Below the pieces are notes generated by a model. The model was not told where the DNA came from, did no database searches, and was given only the letters and a program-made list of their open reading frames with translations. Position numbers and translations under genes: made by a program. DNA of 52,370 nucleotides from an uncultured bacterium (GTDB lineage: Bacteria; Cyanobacteriota; Vampirovibrionia; Gastranaerophilales; Gastranaerophilaceae). The stretch covers positions 1-52,370 of the forward strand of contig CASFNW010000007.1 in NCBI GenBank assembly GCA_949296245.1. Reading direction: 5' to 3'. Positions 7,134 to 16,159 of this stretch are shown one piece after another (within the stretch, counting starts at the first letter, position 1; each line of letters begins with the position of its first letter).

Positions 7134-8811
7134 TTCGCTCCTTCTTGAAGCTTTTTATAACGAAAACAAAGATTTTTTTGTAAATGCGCGTGTACAGAAA
7201 ATACAACAGCCTACACGACGCGAAGTAATACTGCATCTGAGAAACAAATCAGAATCAAAAAAGCTGTACATAAATATAAACCCAGACTTTTATCATATTT
7301 GCTTTATGAGCAAAGAAAATGAAGCAAGAAGGAACATAGAAATTCCCAAACAACCGCCTATGTTTTGTATGCTTTTAAGAAAACATATGGAAGGGGCAAA
7401 AATTTTAAAAATCACCAAACCGGATTTTGAAAGAATTATAGAACTGACCTTTGAAAACTATAATGAACTGGGTGACAGGATAGAAGAGTGTCTGTCAATT
7501 GAATTAATGGGAAAACACAGCAACATTGTACTGTACAATACTGATAACAATATTATTCTCGGCTGTGCTCACAATATAGGCGCCGAAAAAAGCAAAGAAA
7601 GAGAACTGGCAGGAGGACTGCCTTATATTTATCCGCCAAAACAGAACAAAAAAAATCTGCTGCAAACTAGATATGATTGGTTTGTTTCTTCACTGAAAAA
7701 GTCTGATAAACCTATAAAGAAAAGTATTTCTGACAGATATTTTTCTTTATCTCAGGCAGTTGTTGAAGAACTCTGCATTAAAAACGGAATTGACCCGTCT
7801 AAAGAAGCAGATAAAATATCAGAACAGGCGACACAGATTCTTTTTGTGAAGCTGCACGAATTTTTAGACAGTGAAGGTACGTATACTGTTGATAAAGAAT
7901 ATTCAAAATATTCCTGTATAAATAAGCAGGAAAGAGAATACAACAGTATAAATTCTCTTATTGACGATTATTTTTCATACAACATAGAGAAAAATCTTGT
8001 AGCAAATCTGAAGCTAAACTTGAGAACAAAAATTAACAAAGAATTAAAGAAACTGCAAAATACTTATAAAAATCAGCAAAAACAGCTTGAAAAAAAAGAC
8101 AAAGCCAAAATGTATATGACAAAAGGCAATTTGCTTACAGCAAATGCATATCAAATAGAAACCGGTTTAAAATCTGTTACGCTTTATGATTATGAATCCA
8201 ATGAGAACATTGAAATTAATCTTGATGAAAGTCTTTGCGCTATAGACAACGCAAAAAAATACTTTGCTCTGTATAACAAAAACAAAAAAGCTTATACAGT
8301 TGCTCAAGAAATGATTGAAAAAACAAATGAAGAAATTATGTATTATAAACAGCTTTTGTATGACATAGATACAAGCGAAACACTGCAGGAATTAAAAGAT
8401 ACGGCAGCCGAAATTGAACCCCAAAGTATACGTAACACCAAAAGCAATAATAAAAAAGAAGCCGCCATAAATATAACAAAACTAAATTCTTCGGATTTTA
8501 CTATATACATAGGCAAAAACAGCAAGCAAAACGATTACCTTTATTCAAAAATATCTTCGGGAAATGACCTGTGGTTCCATGTACTGAATACACCGGGGTC
8601 GCATATTATTGTTAAAACCCCGAACACATCAACACAAATACCCGACAATATAATTTTAAAAGCAGCACAGCTTGCCAAAGAATTTTCCACAGCAAAAAAT
8701 TCAAGCAAAACCGCGGTTGTATACACAATGAGAAAATATATAAAACGTCCTAACAATACAAAATCAGGATTTGTTGTTTACAAAAATGAAACAGAAATTA
8801 TTGTTGATTAG
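7120..8811 (+). CDS. rqcH: RqcH / Rqc2 homologue (NFACT protein, formerly FbpA-like)
   Basis: RqcH binds 50S subunits with stalled peptidyl-tRNA and recruits tRNA-Ala to add C-terminal alanine tails that mark the chain for proteolysis. The 563 residues match the family. The N-terminal NFACT-N region has MLRKHMEGAKI and ERIIELTFENYNELGD, then come helical and coiled-coil regions (about 275-430). The C-terminal NFACT-R domain carries DLWFHVLNTPGSHIIVK near 510. Its start lies inside the end of the cyclase-like gene (14-base overlap, different frame), so it is probably co-transcribed. The stop shares TTAG with the convergent gene at 8808. Confidence 0.9.
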   Translation: MLHIDSLLLEAFYNENKDFFVNARVQKIQQPTRREVILHLRNKSESKKLYININPDFYHICFMSKENEARRNIEIPKQPPMFCMLLRKHMEGAKILKITKPDFERIIELTFENYNELGDRIEECLSIELMGKHSNIVLYNTDNNIILGCAHNIGAEKSKERELAGGLPYIYPPKQNKKNLLQTRYDWFVSSLKKSDKPIKKSISDRYFSLSQAVVEELCIKNGIDPSKEADKISEQATQILFVKLHEFLDSEGTYTVDKEYSKYSCINKQEREYNSINSLIDDYFSYNIEKNLVANLKLNLRTKINKELKKLQNTYKNQQKQLEKKDKAKMYMTKGNLLTANAYQIETGLKSVTLYDYESNENIEINLDESLCAIDNAKKYFALYNKNKKAYTVAQEMIEKTNEEIMYYKQLLYDIDTSETLQELKDTAAEIEPQSIRNTKSNNKKEAAINITKLNSSDFTIYIGKNSKQNDYLYSKISSGNDLWFHVLNTPGSHIIVKTPNTSTQIPDNIILKAAQLAKEFSTAKNSSKTAVVYTMRKYIKRPNNTKSGFVVYKNETEIIVD

Positions 8812-9269
8812 ACCTCTTTATTGACAAATATTCCGGGTACTTTGGATATATGTAAAAGAGTATTTGTCGCATCTTCCGGAGATATTGTTTTTACAACACT
8901 GTTTGTAGAAGCATCCCAGACTTCAATCAACCCCTGCTCATTTAATTTAAAATGATACTGGTCTCCTTCATCATCCTCATCATCTTCTTCAGCTAAATTT
9001 TGAGACTGAGCAGCATCACTGCCTTCTTGCTGCTCAGGAGTATCATTTTCTTCATCTTCCTTTGGTTCACCAATAAAAGGAATTGTGCCGTTGAATGCAG
9101 CATCAGGATCTTTTCTTCCTGCTTTTTCCTTCTTTCCTACCCCGTCTACATCGGCGATTTGATTTTCAAGTGCCTGATTAGCCGTCATTTCTGCTTCATT
9201 GGCCAACTGAGCCGAGGTTAAATTCCTGTTTAACCCGAGATTGGACATTGAAAAGCCATCTATACCCAT
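8808..9269 (-). CDS. Acidic protein of unknown function, C-terminus weakly FlaG-like
   Basis: A 153-residue, very acidic protein. The N-terminus (GIDGFSMSNLGLNRNLTSAQ) resembles short conserved starts of other clade proteins. The middle is disordered and rich in Glu/Asp (about 55-110, EEDDEDDEGD). The last 50 residues, YHFKLNEQGLIEVWD then VVKTISPEDA, resemble in pattern the FlaG-type or beta-hairpin sequence in which a D..T..VI..I.PE motif recurs. No flagellar gene is nearby, so that link is tentative. AAGAGG precedes the ATG. The stop overlaps that of rqcH by four bases. Confidence 0.65.
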   Translation of the reverse strand: MGIDGFSMSNLGLNRNLTSAQLANEAEMTANQALENQIADVDGVGKKEKAGRKDPDAAFNGTIPFIGEPKEDEENDTPEQQEGSDAAQSQNLAEEDDEDDEGDQYHFKLNEQGLIEVWDASTNSVVKTISPEDATNTLLHISKVPGIFVNKEV

Positions 9270-9366
9270 ATCTGCCTCTTATTAAGAATTTTGATTAATA
9301 AACTATATATGATATTATAATATACAATTGTATTTATTTGAATAGTTGATGTAGTGGAGTTTAGCA

Positions 9367-10146
9367 GTGCAAAACAATCTTAATTTGCTTATGAATAGTA
9401 TTCTTGAAGCACCTGTATGGGTGCAGGAAGTTATTTATCTGGACATACAAAAAAGATTGAAAGAAAAATTAGCATCTGTCTCCAATCCTGATACAACCGG
9501 TGAAATTTATTCGATATTTGTGCCGGAAATCACGTTTAAAGGGAAAAAAGAACTGGAAACGCACGAAAATGGTCTTGATTTTAACATATACAAATATTTG
9601 GAAGCCGCATCAAATAACCTAAGAGTTATTGATATAACATTAAATAATTTTTGGACGCTGGAAGAATCTTCCTGCTATCTTGCAGAATGTATAAAAAGAG
9701 AATTTATAAAAAATCCATCCGATCCCGTTTTAAGTGCATCCGTTTTTTATATTGCAGGAGAAATAAGAATCGGAGAATATGTAAAAAGGCTGAATAAAAT
9801 TAATATAGAAGAACTTGACAATGTGTTAAGAAAACAAAAACAGCACAATCAAGAACATCCGGAAGAAAGACTAAAAGCCGGTGAAATTATGATAAGTATG
9901 GGCTATGTTGCAAACAAAGATATAGATAAAATCCTTTATACAAAAGAAGAAGCTAAAAAAAGATTTATCCTCTCAAATCTGCAAAAATCTGCTCAACAAC
10001 CTGCTGCAATTTCGCAGCACTCTGTTGAATATGAAGCAAAAATCAAAGAACTGACTGCATTGAATCAAAAACTTGCAGCGGAAAATAACTTATTAAAAGA
10101 TAAACTGAGAGCAATATTTAATATACAAAATAAAAATAAACAGTAA
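9367..10146 (+). CDS. Cytoplasmic protein of unknown function with a C-terminal coiled coil
   Basis: A 259-residue soluble protein with a GTG start; GGAG lies 8 bases upstream. The N-terminal half (about 1-150) is alpha/beta-like without a motif I know. Residues about 165-190 (RLKAGEIMISMGYVANKDI) resemble the MshEN/GspE N-terminal pattern LGEILV..GYI....L found in type II secretion and pilus ATPases. The C-terminus (about 215-250) is a coiled coil (YEAKIKELTALNQKLAAENN). It precedes the asparaginase gene by two bases and is probably in one operon with it. Function unknown. Confidence 0.7.
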   Translation: MQNNLNLLMNSILEAPVWVQEVIYLDIQKRLKEKLASVSNPDTTGEIYSIFVPEITFKGKKELETHENGLDFNIYKYLEAASNNLRVIDITLNNFWTLEESSCYLAECIKREFIKNPSDPVLSASVFYIAGEIRIGEYVKRLNKINIEELDNVLRKQKQHNQEHPEERLKAGEIMISMGYVANKDIDKILYTKEEAKKRFILSNLQKSAQQPAAISQHSVEYEAKIKELTALNQKLAAENNLLKDKLRAIFNIQNKNKQ

Positions 10147-10148
10147 GT

Positions 10149-11144
10149 ATGCAATTAACACCTGAATTATTATTATATGAGCAGAGAAACAGCCTGACAG
10201 AACTTTTGTTTTACGGCTATATTGTACATTGCAGTGCAAATAAAAAAATAACGACATTCGGTCAGACAGACAGTTATCCGTTTTTTCATCGTTCCTGCGC
10301 AAAGCCTTTGCAGGCAAGTATTATACAGGATTTAAAAACAAAAGATTTTTTTAATCTTACAGATGAAGAAATTACTGTGTGCTGTGCATCGCACACAGGA
10401 GAACCTTTGCATCTGGAAATTTTAAGAAATATTTTAAAAAAAATAAATTTAACAGAAGATGATTTACAATGTCCTGCTATTGAACCGCTAAGCACAGAGG
10501 AACAAAAAAGACATCCAAAATATTTAAAACTGCACAACAACTGTTCCGGCAAACATACTCTTATGCTTGCCGTATGCAGACAAATGGGATGGGATATAAC
10601 GACTTATCTTGAAAAAAATCATCCTCTTCAAAAAATGATTTATTCAAAAATAAAAGAATTATGCGAGGAAAAGGAAGAACTTCCATATACATTAGACGGC
10701 TGCACAGCACCAAACTATGCAACTTCACTGGAAGGACTAACAAAAGGTTTTTATAATCTTTTTTGTACGAACAACTATCCTGACATAAAATATGCCGTTA
10801 TAAAAAATCCTTATCTTATGGGTGGAAATGGCAGACCCGAAACTCAGATTATGCAAATGAATCAAAGATTGATTGCAAAAGCAGGAGCCGGCGGTCTTTT
10901 ATGCATTGTTAATACAGAAACAAATGAAGTGTTAACAATAAAAGTTATGGATGCGGATATGAAAGCGAGAAGCATAGCTGCAATAGAAACAATGTTAAGG
11001 CTTGGATGGCTCAATAAAAATTCCATAGATGAAAATCTCCTTAAAAACTCTTTAAATAATATTGTAACCACTGAAACAGGACAACCGGTAGGCGAATATA
11101 TTTTATCAGCCAATTTAGATAGGTGGATTAAAACGAATTTCTAA
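10149..11144 (+). CDS. L-asparaginase of the Asparaginase_II (rhizobial-type) family
   Basis: Probably hydrolyses L-asparagine to aspartate and ammonia. The 331-residue protein shows family features: FHRSCAKPLQASI near 45-60, CCASHTGEPLHLEIL near 78, NNCSGKHTLMLAVC near 130, and GGNGRPETQIM with KAGAGGLLC near 225-250. This family is unrelated to the EcAII type. No signal peptide is visible, so it is cytoplasmic. It starts two bases after the upstream gene with no clear ribosome site of its own. Its stop overlaps the convergent gene by four bases (CTAA). Confidence 0.88.
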   Translation: MQLTPELLLYEQRNSLTELLFYGYIVHCSANKKITTFGQTDSYPFFHRSCAKPLQASIIQDLKTKDFFNLTDEEITVCCASHTGEPLHLEILRNILKKINLTEDDLQCPAIEPLSTEEQKRHPKYLKLHNNCSGKHTLMLAVCRQMGWDITTYLEKNHPLQKMIYSKIKELCEEKEELPYTLDGCTAPNYATSLEGLTKGFYNLFCTNNYPDIKYAVIKNPYLMGGNGRPETQIMQMNQRLIAKAGAGGLLCIVNTETNEVLTIKVMDADMKARSIAAIETMLRLGWLNKNSIDENLLKNSLNNIVTTETGQPVGEYILSANLDRWIKTNF

Positions 11145-11815
11145 CCGAAGGTTTTAAATGTTTCTTCAATATTCTTATCGATTACTTTTTTGACAGAATC
11201 CATCTCAGTTTCAATAGCTTTCTGTTCTGTTGACAGCTGTTGAATCTGCGTATCAAACTTTTTGTCTATTCTTTCAAGACTTTCTACTTTTCTGTCATAC
11301 TCTGCATTTGCAACTGCATAGTCAGCAGAATCAACACCTTGATAGATAAAAGGACTGCCTTCTATAGACATATCAACTAGATTGCCCTGTTCATCATAAG
11401 ACTGAATTGACCAGTTTCCTGTTTTTATGTTGTTTTCGAAATAATCAGCCTGATTGCAATAAGGTTCAACAGCGTAATCAGCAACAGTCTTACCTTCAGG
11501 CAAAACTTCAGGCAGTTCCGGAACAACTTCACGCCCGTATGAATCTCTGACTTTAAGCCCCATACCCATATCGCCTGTAGAGGTAACTATTGAATAAGTT
11601 AATCTGGGTAAGTCAGATGTAACAGACCCACCGGAACCGTCAGATGAATAATACAAATGCTGGATATTCATGCCGTCGCTCCACAATGTTGCTTCATCAT
11701 CCAATAGGTTGGCAAGCATTAATTTTTGCTGGGTCAACTGCTGAATTTGAAATTCAACATTATTTTTTCTTGCTGTTAAACACAGGTAACGTGCCTGTGA
11801 TGCCGACATGCCCAT
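11141..11815 (-). CDS. MSASQARYL-family protein of unknown function
   Basis: A 224-residue protein opening with MSASQARYLCLTARKNNVEFQ, followed by a helical QQLTQQKLMLANLL stretch. From memory this N-terminus recurs in many otherwise different proteins of Gastranaerophilales. The centre (about 50-150) is a variable beta-rich region, with GNWSIQSYDEQGNLVDM. The C-terminus (about 175-222) is a long helix or coiled coil (KVESLERIDKKFDTQIQQL). It has no signal peptide. AGGAG lies 9 bases before the ATG. The layout of two helical ends and a variable middle recalls secreted filament or hook-like proteins, but this is speculation. Confidence 0.75.
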   Translation of the reverse strand: MGMSASQARYLCLTARKNNVEFQIQQLTQQKLMLANLLDDEATLWSDGMNIQHLYYSSDGSGGSVTSDLPRLTYSIVTSTGDMGMGLKVRDSYGREVVPELPEVLPEGKTVADYAVEPYCNQADYFENNIKTGNWSIQSYDEQGNLVDMSIEGSPFIYQGVDSADYAVANAEYDRKVESLERIDKKFDTQIQQLSTEQKAIETEMDSVKKVIDKNIEETFKTFG

Positions 11816-12123
11816 AATCTGATACTCCTTTTTTACATATAAGCTATCGGATGTCCGAAATCATTTCTTTAGTATTTTGCTTAAAGTTTTAACAAATATT
11901 TACAATTTTTTATAAAAAATAAAAACCTGTTAAATATCTAATCTATGTCGCACTTACCGCCGGCTGCGCTCAGCCGGAGCATGTTTACTTTTTCAAATGA
12001 CATTCAAAAATTTTGTACATGTAACTTATCGCAAAATTTTCTGGGACTACTAAGTTATTTTTAGATTATAATTATGTATATTGAATAGTAAAATTATAAA
12101 ATCACTAAAAATACGGGAGTATT
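11816..12123. other. Intergenic region upstream of gatA, one strong hairpin
   Basis: No gene is seen in these 308 bases. They hold a GC-rich hairpin at 11960-11977 (ccggctg/cagccgg, loop cgct), out of character with the AT-rich surroundings. TATAAT at 12067-12072 could be the -10 box for gatA, giving a leader of about 45 bases, but no clear -35 box was found. Confidence 0.5.
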
Positions 12124-13587
12124 ATGGAAGAATTATTAAAAAAGACAGCAGTTGAACAAAAAAAAGCACTTTTAAATAAAGAAATTTCTGCTGTTGAACT
12201 TGTTAATGCTGAATATAAAAGAATAGAAGAAGTTGACGGAGTTTTGGGCGCATTCAATTCTTTATGCAAAGAACAGGCCCTTGAAACAGCAAAAGAAGTA
12301 GATAAAAAAATAGCAGCAAATGAAGAATTATCACCTCTTGCAGGTATTCCTCTTGCATTGAAGGACAATATAAATCTTAAAAACACAAAAACAACTGCAT
12401 CAAGCAAAATTTTGGAAAACTTTGTTTCACCTTATGATGCAACTGTTTCCGTAAAACTGAAAGAAAATTTGATTCCCGTTTTGGGAAAAGTAAATCTAGA
12501 TGAATTTGCAATGGGTTCTTCTACAGAAAACTCGGCTTTTAAAATTACAAGAAACCCCTGGGATACAAATAAAGTCCCCGGAGGCAGCTCAGGCGGTTCT
12601 GCTGCTGCTGTTGCAGGGTATGAATCAGCTCTTGCACTCGGTTCTGATACAGGTGGTAGTATCAGACTTCCTGCAAGTTTCTGTGGAATTGTTGGAATGA
12701 AGCCGACTTATGGCAGAGTATCCAGATACGGGCTTATCGCATTTGCTTCTTCGTTAGATCAGATTGGACCTTTTGCAAGAAGTGTAGAGGATTGCGCATT
12801 ATTGCTGGAAGCAATAAGCGGTCATGATTCTCATGATTCAACTTCTTTAAATATTTCGGTTCCTGCTTTTTCAAAAGCACTGAACAAAGATATTAAAGGA
12901 GCAAAAGTAGGCGTAATAAAAGAATTATTGACAGAAGGTGTATCTTCTGATGTAAAACGAGCTGTTGAAGCAGCTATTCAAACATATAAAGATTTGGGAG
13001 CAGAGATTGTAGAAATTTCATTACCGCTTCTTAAATATTCAATCGGTGTATATTATATTCTTGCAACAGCAGAAGCAAGCTCAAACCTTGCAAGATTTGA
13101 CGGTGTAAAATACGGACACAGAACAAAAGACCCGAAAAATCTTCTTGAAATGTATACAAAAACAAGAGCGGAAGGTTTCGGCGATGAAGTAAAAAGAAGA
13201 ATTATGCTCGGTACTTATGCTCTCAGTGCCGGTTATTATGATGCTTATTACAAAAAAGCTCAACAATTGAGAAGTTTAATTAAAGCAGACTTTGATAAAG
13301 CATTTGAAAAAGCTGATATACTTATTTCACCAACCTGTCCAAATACAGCGTTTGAAATAGGTTCAAAAGTAGAAGATCCGCTTAGTATGTATCTGACAGA
13401 TATAGGTACAATCAGTGCTAACCTTGCCGGCATTCCGGGATTAAGTCTGCCATGCGGTTATGATTCTGACGGAATGCCAATAGGACTTCAGATACTGGCA
13501 CCGGCATTGCAGGAAGAAAAATTATTCAATATGGCTTATAATTTTGAACAGGCAATAAAAGATTTACAAAGAGAACCAAATCTGTAA
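12124..13587 (+). CDS. gatA: Aspartyl/glutamyl-tRNA(Asn/Gln) amidotransferase subunit A
   Basis: GatA is the glutaminase subunit of GatCAB, which converts Glu-tRNA(Gln) and Asp-tRNA(Asn) to the amidated forms. The 487 residues match the family. The amidase Ser-cisSer-Lys triad is complete: K80 in IPLALKDN, S155 in GGSSGGS and S179 in GSDTGGS. The signature GSSGGSAAAVAGYESALALG is intact. GGAG lies 4-5 bases before the ATG. gatB and gatC are not adjacent here. The next gene begins 24 bases downstream with its own ribosome site and may share the transcript. Confidence 0.97.
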   Translation: MEELLKKTAVEQKKALLNKEISAVELVNAEYKRIEEVDGVLGAFNSLCKEQALETAKEVDKKIAANEELSPLAGIPLALKDNINLKNTKTTASSKILENFVSPYDATVSVKLKENLIPVLGKVNLDEFAMGSSTENSAFKITRNPWDTNKVPGGSSGGSAAAVAGYESALALGSDTGGSIRLPASFCGIVGMKPTYGRVSRYGLIAFASSLDQIGPFARSVEDCALLLEAISGHDSHDSTSLNISVPAFSKALNKDIKGAKVGVIKELLTEGVSSDVKRAVEAAIQTYKDLGAEIVEISLPLLKYSIGVYYILATAEASSNLARFDGVKYGHRTKDPKNLLEMYTKTRAEGFGDEVKRRIMLGTYALSAGYYDAYYKKAQQLRSLIKADFDKAFEKADILISPTCPNTAFEIGSKVEDPLSMYLTDIGTISANLAGIPGLSLPCGYDSDGMPIGLQILAPALQEEKLFNMAYNFEQAIKDLQREPNL

Positions 13588-13611
13588 TTAATAATAGAAA
13601 TTGGAGAAAAG

Positions 13612-14454
13612 ATGAAAAAGATACTTGTAATTTTAGGATTAACTTTATTCCTTGCTTCTGCGGCAAACAGCGCATTTGCTTACTCAACAGAAGGTGCAAT
13701 GTACTACAATGAAGGTCTGGACTTATACTCCAGAGGAGAATACGGCAAGGCCATTGAATCATTTAAAAGTGCAGTAGCAAAAGATCCTGATTTTGTAGAC
13801 GCGTATTACAATCTTGGTGCTTTATATGAATTTTTAAAAAGTTACCAGTCTGCAATAGCATCATATTCAAAAATCAATCAACTTGATCCCAATGATAAAG
13901 AAACGGTATACAAACTTGCAGAATTGTATTACAAGGTCGGAAATACAGAAAGAGCTTTATTTTATGTAAATAAAATTTCTCAAACAGATGATTTGTACAG
14001 CAAAGCTCAAAGCTTAAAAAATCAAATAACCATAGCATCACAAAAAGCTGCCGCAAAAAATGCACTTTCTACAGTTAATTCTGCAGTACCGCAAAATAAA
14101 AGCATTGTTGATAAATTTTCAGGGCCTACGGGTTTAGCTGTTGATTCAAAAGGTGTGTTGTATGTTGCAAGCTATACAGATAACTGCATATACAAAGTTA
14201 TGCCAAACGGTCAATCACAGCTTTATTCAAAAAGCCCGCAGCTAGGCGGTCCTATAGGTCTTGCATTTGACTCAATGGATAATCTTTATGTAGCAAATTA
14301 CGCAAAAAATAATATCTTAAAAATAAACAAAGCCGGTCAGATATATACATTTATGGATAAAATTACAAATCCATATTACCTGATAGTAAAAGGCAGCTAT
14401 ATGTATATAACAGAACAGGGTAACAATACTGTTATTAAATATAAACTGTACTAA
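13612..14454 (+). CDS. Exported TPR and NHL-repeat protein
   Basis: A 280-residue protein with a Sec signal peptide (about 1-23, ending AFA|YST). Three tetratricopeptide repeats follow (about 30-130: AMYYNEGLDLYSRGEYGKAI, then DAYYNLGALYEFLKSYQSAI). A C-terminal beta-propeller-like part (about 165-280) has NHL-type repeats (GPTGLAVDSKGVLYVASYTD, GPIGLAFDSMDNLYVANY). It is probably a periplasmic or surface scaffold for protein contacts. GGAG lies 5-6 bases before the ATG, and it may be co-transcribed with gatA. Three NHL units are too few for a closed propeller. The stop shares CTAA with nth. Confidence 0.85.
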   Translation: MKKILVILGLTLFLASAANSAFAYSTEGAMYYNEGLDLYSRGEYGKAIESFKSAVAKDPDFVDAYYNLGALYEFLKSYQSAIASYSKINQLDPNDKETVYKLAELYYKVGNTERALFYVNKISQTDDLYSKAQSLKNQITIASQKAAAKNALSTVNSAVPQNKSIVDKFSGPTGLAVDSKGVLYVASYTDNCIYKVMPNGQSQLYSKSPQLGGPIGLAFDSMDNLYVANYAKNNILKINKAGQIYTFMDKITNPYYLIVKGSYMYITEQGNNTVIKYKLY

Positions 14455-15101
14455 TCTAAATTATTAAAAGAATTACAGTACTGTTTTACAGGGCATATAT
14501 CGCACATTGGCTTTTGAGGCTTACAAAGATTTTGTCCGAAAGTAACAAGAATAGTATTTATATCTAGCCAATATTTTACAGGAAGGAGCTTTCTAAGCTC
14601 CATTTCTGTTTCTTCTGGTGTTTTTGTTTTTACCCACCCTAGGCGGTTTGAAATTCTGTGCACATGTACATCTACACATATTGCCGGCTCATCAAAGCCT
14701 TTTGCCATTACAAGATTTGCTGTTTTTCTACCTACACCTTTAAATTTAACAAGTTCGTCTATTGATTTTGGAACCTGACCGTTATATTTTTCAACAAGTT
14801 CTTTTGATATATCAAGAATCTGCTGTGCCTTGTTCCGATAAAAGCCGACAGGATAAATAGCTTTTGCAAGAGTTTCAACATCAATATTTAAAAAATCTTC
14901 CGGTTTCGTTCCGAGTTCGAGCATTCTGAGAGAACACGGGTAAGTGGTCAAATCGTTTGTTCTTAAACTCAAAATACAGCATATTAAAACTTTAAAAGGA
15001 TCATGGAAAGTTTCCATCATCTTTACAAAATCCCGCTGCGGAAGATTTGCGTCTTTTATACCTTTTATAATTTTGTCTATATTTTTTTTACTCTCATTCA
15101 T
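14451..15101 (-). CDS. nth: Endonuclease III (DNA glycosylase/AP lyase)
   Basis: Nth removes oxidised pyrimidines and cleaves the abasic site. The 216-residue protein has the helix-hairpin-helix LVKFKGVGRKTANLVM with catalytic Lys (K126), the catalytic Asp (D144 in VDVHVHRISNRLGWV) and the C-terminal 4Fe-4S motif CxxxxxxCxxCxxxxxC (NLCKPQKPMCDICPVKQYC). No Shine-Dalgarno box is visible. The sequence just upstream is TATAAATATAATATT, so a very short leader is possible. Upstream lies the ferredoxin gene with its terminator between them. The stop shares CTAA with the TPR-NHL gene. Confidence 0.95.
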   Translation of the reverse strand: MNESKKNIDKIIKGIKDANLPQRDFVKMMETFHDPFKVLICCILSLRTNDLTTYPCSLRMLELGTKPEDFLNIDVETLAKAIYPVGFYRNKAQQILDISKELVEKYNGQVPKSIDELVKFKGVGRKTANLVMAKGFDEPAICVDVHVHRISNRLGWVKTKTPEETEMELRKLLPVKYWLDINTILVTFGQNLCKPQKPMCDICPVKQYCNSFNNLD

Positions 15102-15118
15102 AATATTATATTTATAAC

Positions 15119-15154
15119 AAAAAATCCTTGAAGTAAAAACTCCAAGGATTTTTT
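15119..15154 (-). terminator. Intrinsic terminator after the ferredoxin gene
   Basis: Perfect 12-bp stem aaaaaatccttg/caaggatttttt (15119-15130 with 15143-15154) around a 12-base loop. On the minus strand the downstream arm ends in a T run followed by GTTATAA. It separates the ferredoxin gene from nth. Confidence 0.85.
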
Positions 15155-15173
15155 ATATTGAATAATTTAGTTA

Positions 15174-15353
15174 TTATTCTTCAACTTCGATTACGCCTAC
15201 AGGGCAAGATTCAGCAGCTTCTTTAACGCAATCTTCATTGCCTGCAACAGCAGATTCGTTAACTACAGCTGTATCTTCGATAGAAAATACTGCATCACAA
15301 ACTGATTCGCAAGCACCGCAAGCTATGCAGCCATCATTAATTTTTACTTTCAT
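15174..15353 (-). CDS. Small 4Fe-4S ferredoxin (59 residues)
   Basis: An electron carrier of 59 residues. The N-terminal cluster motif is CIACGAC with C9, C12 and C15, and the fourth ligand is C50 in SCPVG near the C-terminus. C19 and C42 are extra cysteines, and C42 could form a disulfide or be free. This fits the monocluster (Thermotoga/Desulfovibrio-type) ferredoxins with one 4Fe-4S cluster. The protein is acidic (ends EVEE) and cytoplasmic. AAGGAG lies 7 bases before the ATG. It is monocistronic with a strong terminator. Its redox partner is not in the window. Confidence 0.93.
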   Translation of the reverse strand: MKVKINDGCIACGACESVCDAVFSIEDTAVVNESAVAGNEDCVKEAAESCPVGVIEVEE

Positions 15354-15540
15354 TTCTTTCTCCTTTTAAATTAATTTATAAAATACAGGTATCTCCCTGC
15401 AACAATTATTATACAAAAAAATTAAAAAAATACATACCCTCTAAAATTTGGACTTATATGGCAAAGCGCACTGAAATTTTTCGTAACGCTAAGTATGACG
15501 CAGTTTTGAAAATTCGGGGCGGAATTTGCTATAAAATAAA

Positions 15541-15572
15541 AACAAACGGGTAATTTACATTACCCGTTTGTT
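15541..15572 (-). terminator. Intrinsic terminator after the Lys/Gln-rich exported protein
   Basis: Perfect 14-bp stem (aacaaacgggtaat, loop ttac, attacccgtttgtt) directly after the stop codon of the gene at 15577. On the minus strand it runs into TTTTATTTTAT. Confidence 0.88.
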
Positions 15573-15576
15573 AATC

Positions 15577-15927
15577 TTATTTAATTGAAAAAGCATCTTT
15601 TAGATTTTCAATTGCATCTTTTCTTTCTTGTTGTTTCTTTTGATAAGCATCTTTTCTTGCCTGCTGTTGTTTTTTGTATGCTTCTTGTTTGGCTTGCTGC
15701 TGCTTTTTGTATTCTTCTTGTTTTTTCTTCATTGCAGCTTTATCTGCTTCTCTTTTTTTCTGTGCTTCTTCTTGTTTTTTCTGGTATTCGTTTATTTTAG
15801 CATCTTGTTTCTTTATTGCTGCATTTCTTTTATTTTGATAATCCTGCAAAAAATTTGTAGCAGCAAAAGATGCACTGGAACCAAACATAATAGCTGCTGC
15901 TAATAAAAGAGCTGATAATTTTTTCAT
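15577..15927 (-). CDS. Exported Lys/Gln-rich helical protein
   Basis: A 116-residue protein with a Sec signal peptide (about 1-23, MKKLSALLLAAAIMFGSSAS then FAA). The rest is an almost uninterrupted helix built from Lys, Gln, Glu, Ala and Arg, with repeating blocks such as AYKKQQQA and AYQKKQQER (about 35-105). It would be a very basic single-helix or coiled-coil protein in the periplasm. GGAGG lies 7 bases before the ATG at 15927; an ATG five codons earlier overlaps that box and was rejected. I do not recognise a family; low-complexity sequence defeats motif reading. Confidence 0.75.
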   Translation of the reverse strand: MKKLSALLLAAAIMFGSSASFAATNFLQDYQNKRNAAIKKQDAKINEYQKKQEEAQKKREADKAAMKKKQEEYKKQQQAKQEAYKKQQQARKDAYQKKQQERKDAIENLKDAFSIK

Positions 15928-15985
15928 AATAATATCCTCCATTTCTCAGGACTAGATTATAGCAGTATTTATTACAGTTATCAAG

Positions 15986-16156
15986 CTAAAAATCTTCCGG
16001 TATATACAAATCTTTTTTATTCAATTTATCTCTGATTTCATTGTATGTTTCAGACTCACAGGCGATTGTTTGATATGTCTTTACAATCGAAATTACATCG
16101 TCTGTTGATACTCTTATTAATCTTCTTCCATGCATGTTTTCTATTATTTCGGCCAT
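15986..16156 (-). CDS. Small ORF, 56 residues, unknown function
   Basis: The ATG at 16156 has a strong AGGAGG box about 8 bases upstream. The product begins MAEIIENMHGRRLIRVSTDD, continues VISIVKTYQTIACESETYNE and ends KKDLYIPEDF. The pattern of a basic RRLIRVS start, a central helix and a YIPED end looks like a real soluble protein, but I cannot name the family. It is divergent from the radical-SAM-like gene. An inverted repeat aagccc/gggctt (16160-16165 with 16188-16193) pairs with bases of the ribosome site and might control translation. Confidence 0.65.
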   Translation of the reverse strand: MAEIIENMHGRRLIRVSTDDVISIVKTYQTIACESETYNEIRDKLNKKDLYIPEDF

Positions 16157-16159
16157 ACT

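Noticed and set aside
15585..15903. Long plus-strand frames rich in Phe, Leu and Cys opposite the Lys/Gln-rich gene
   Set aside because: They are the mirror of a repetitive Lys/Gln/Glu-coding sequence; the minus strand has a ribosome site, signal peptide and terminator.
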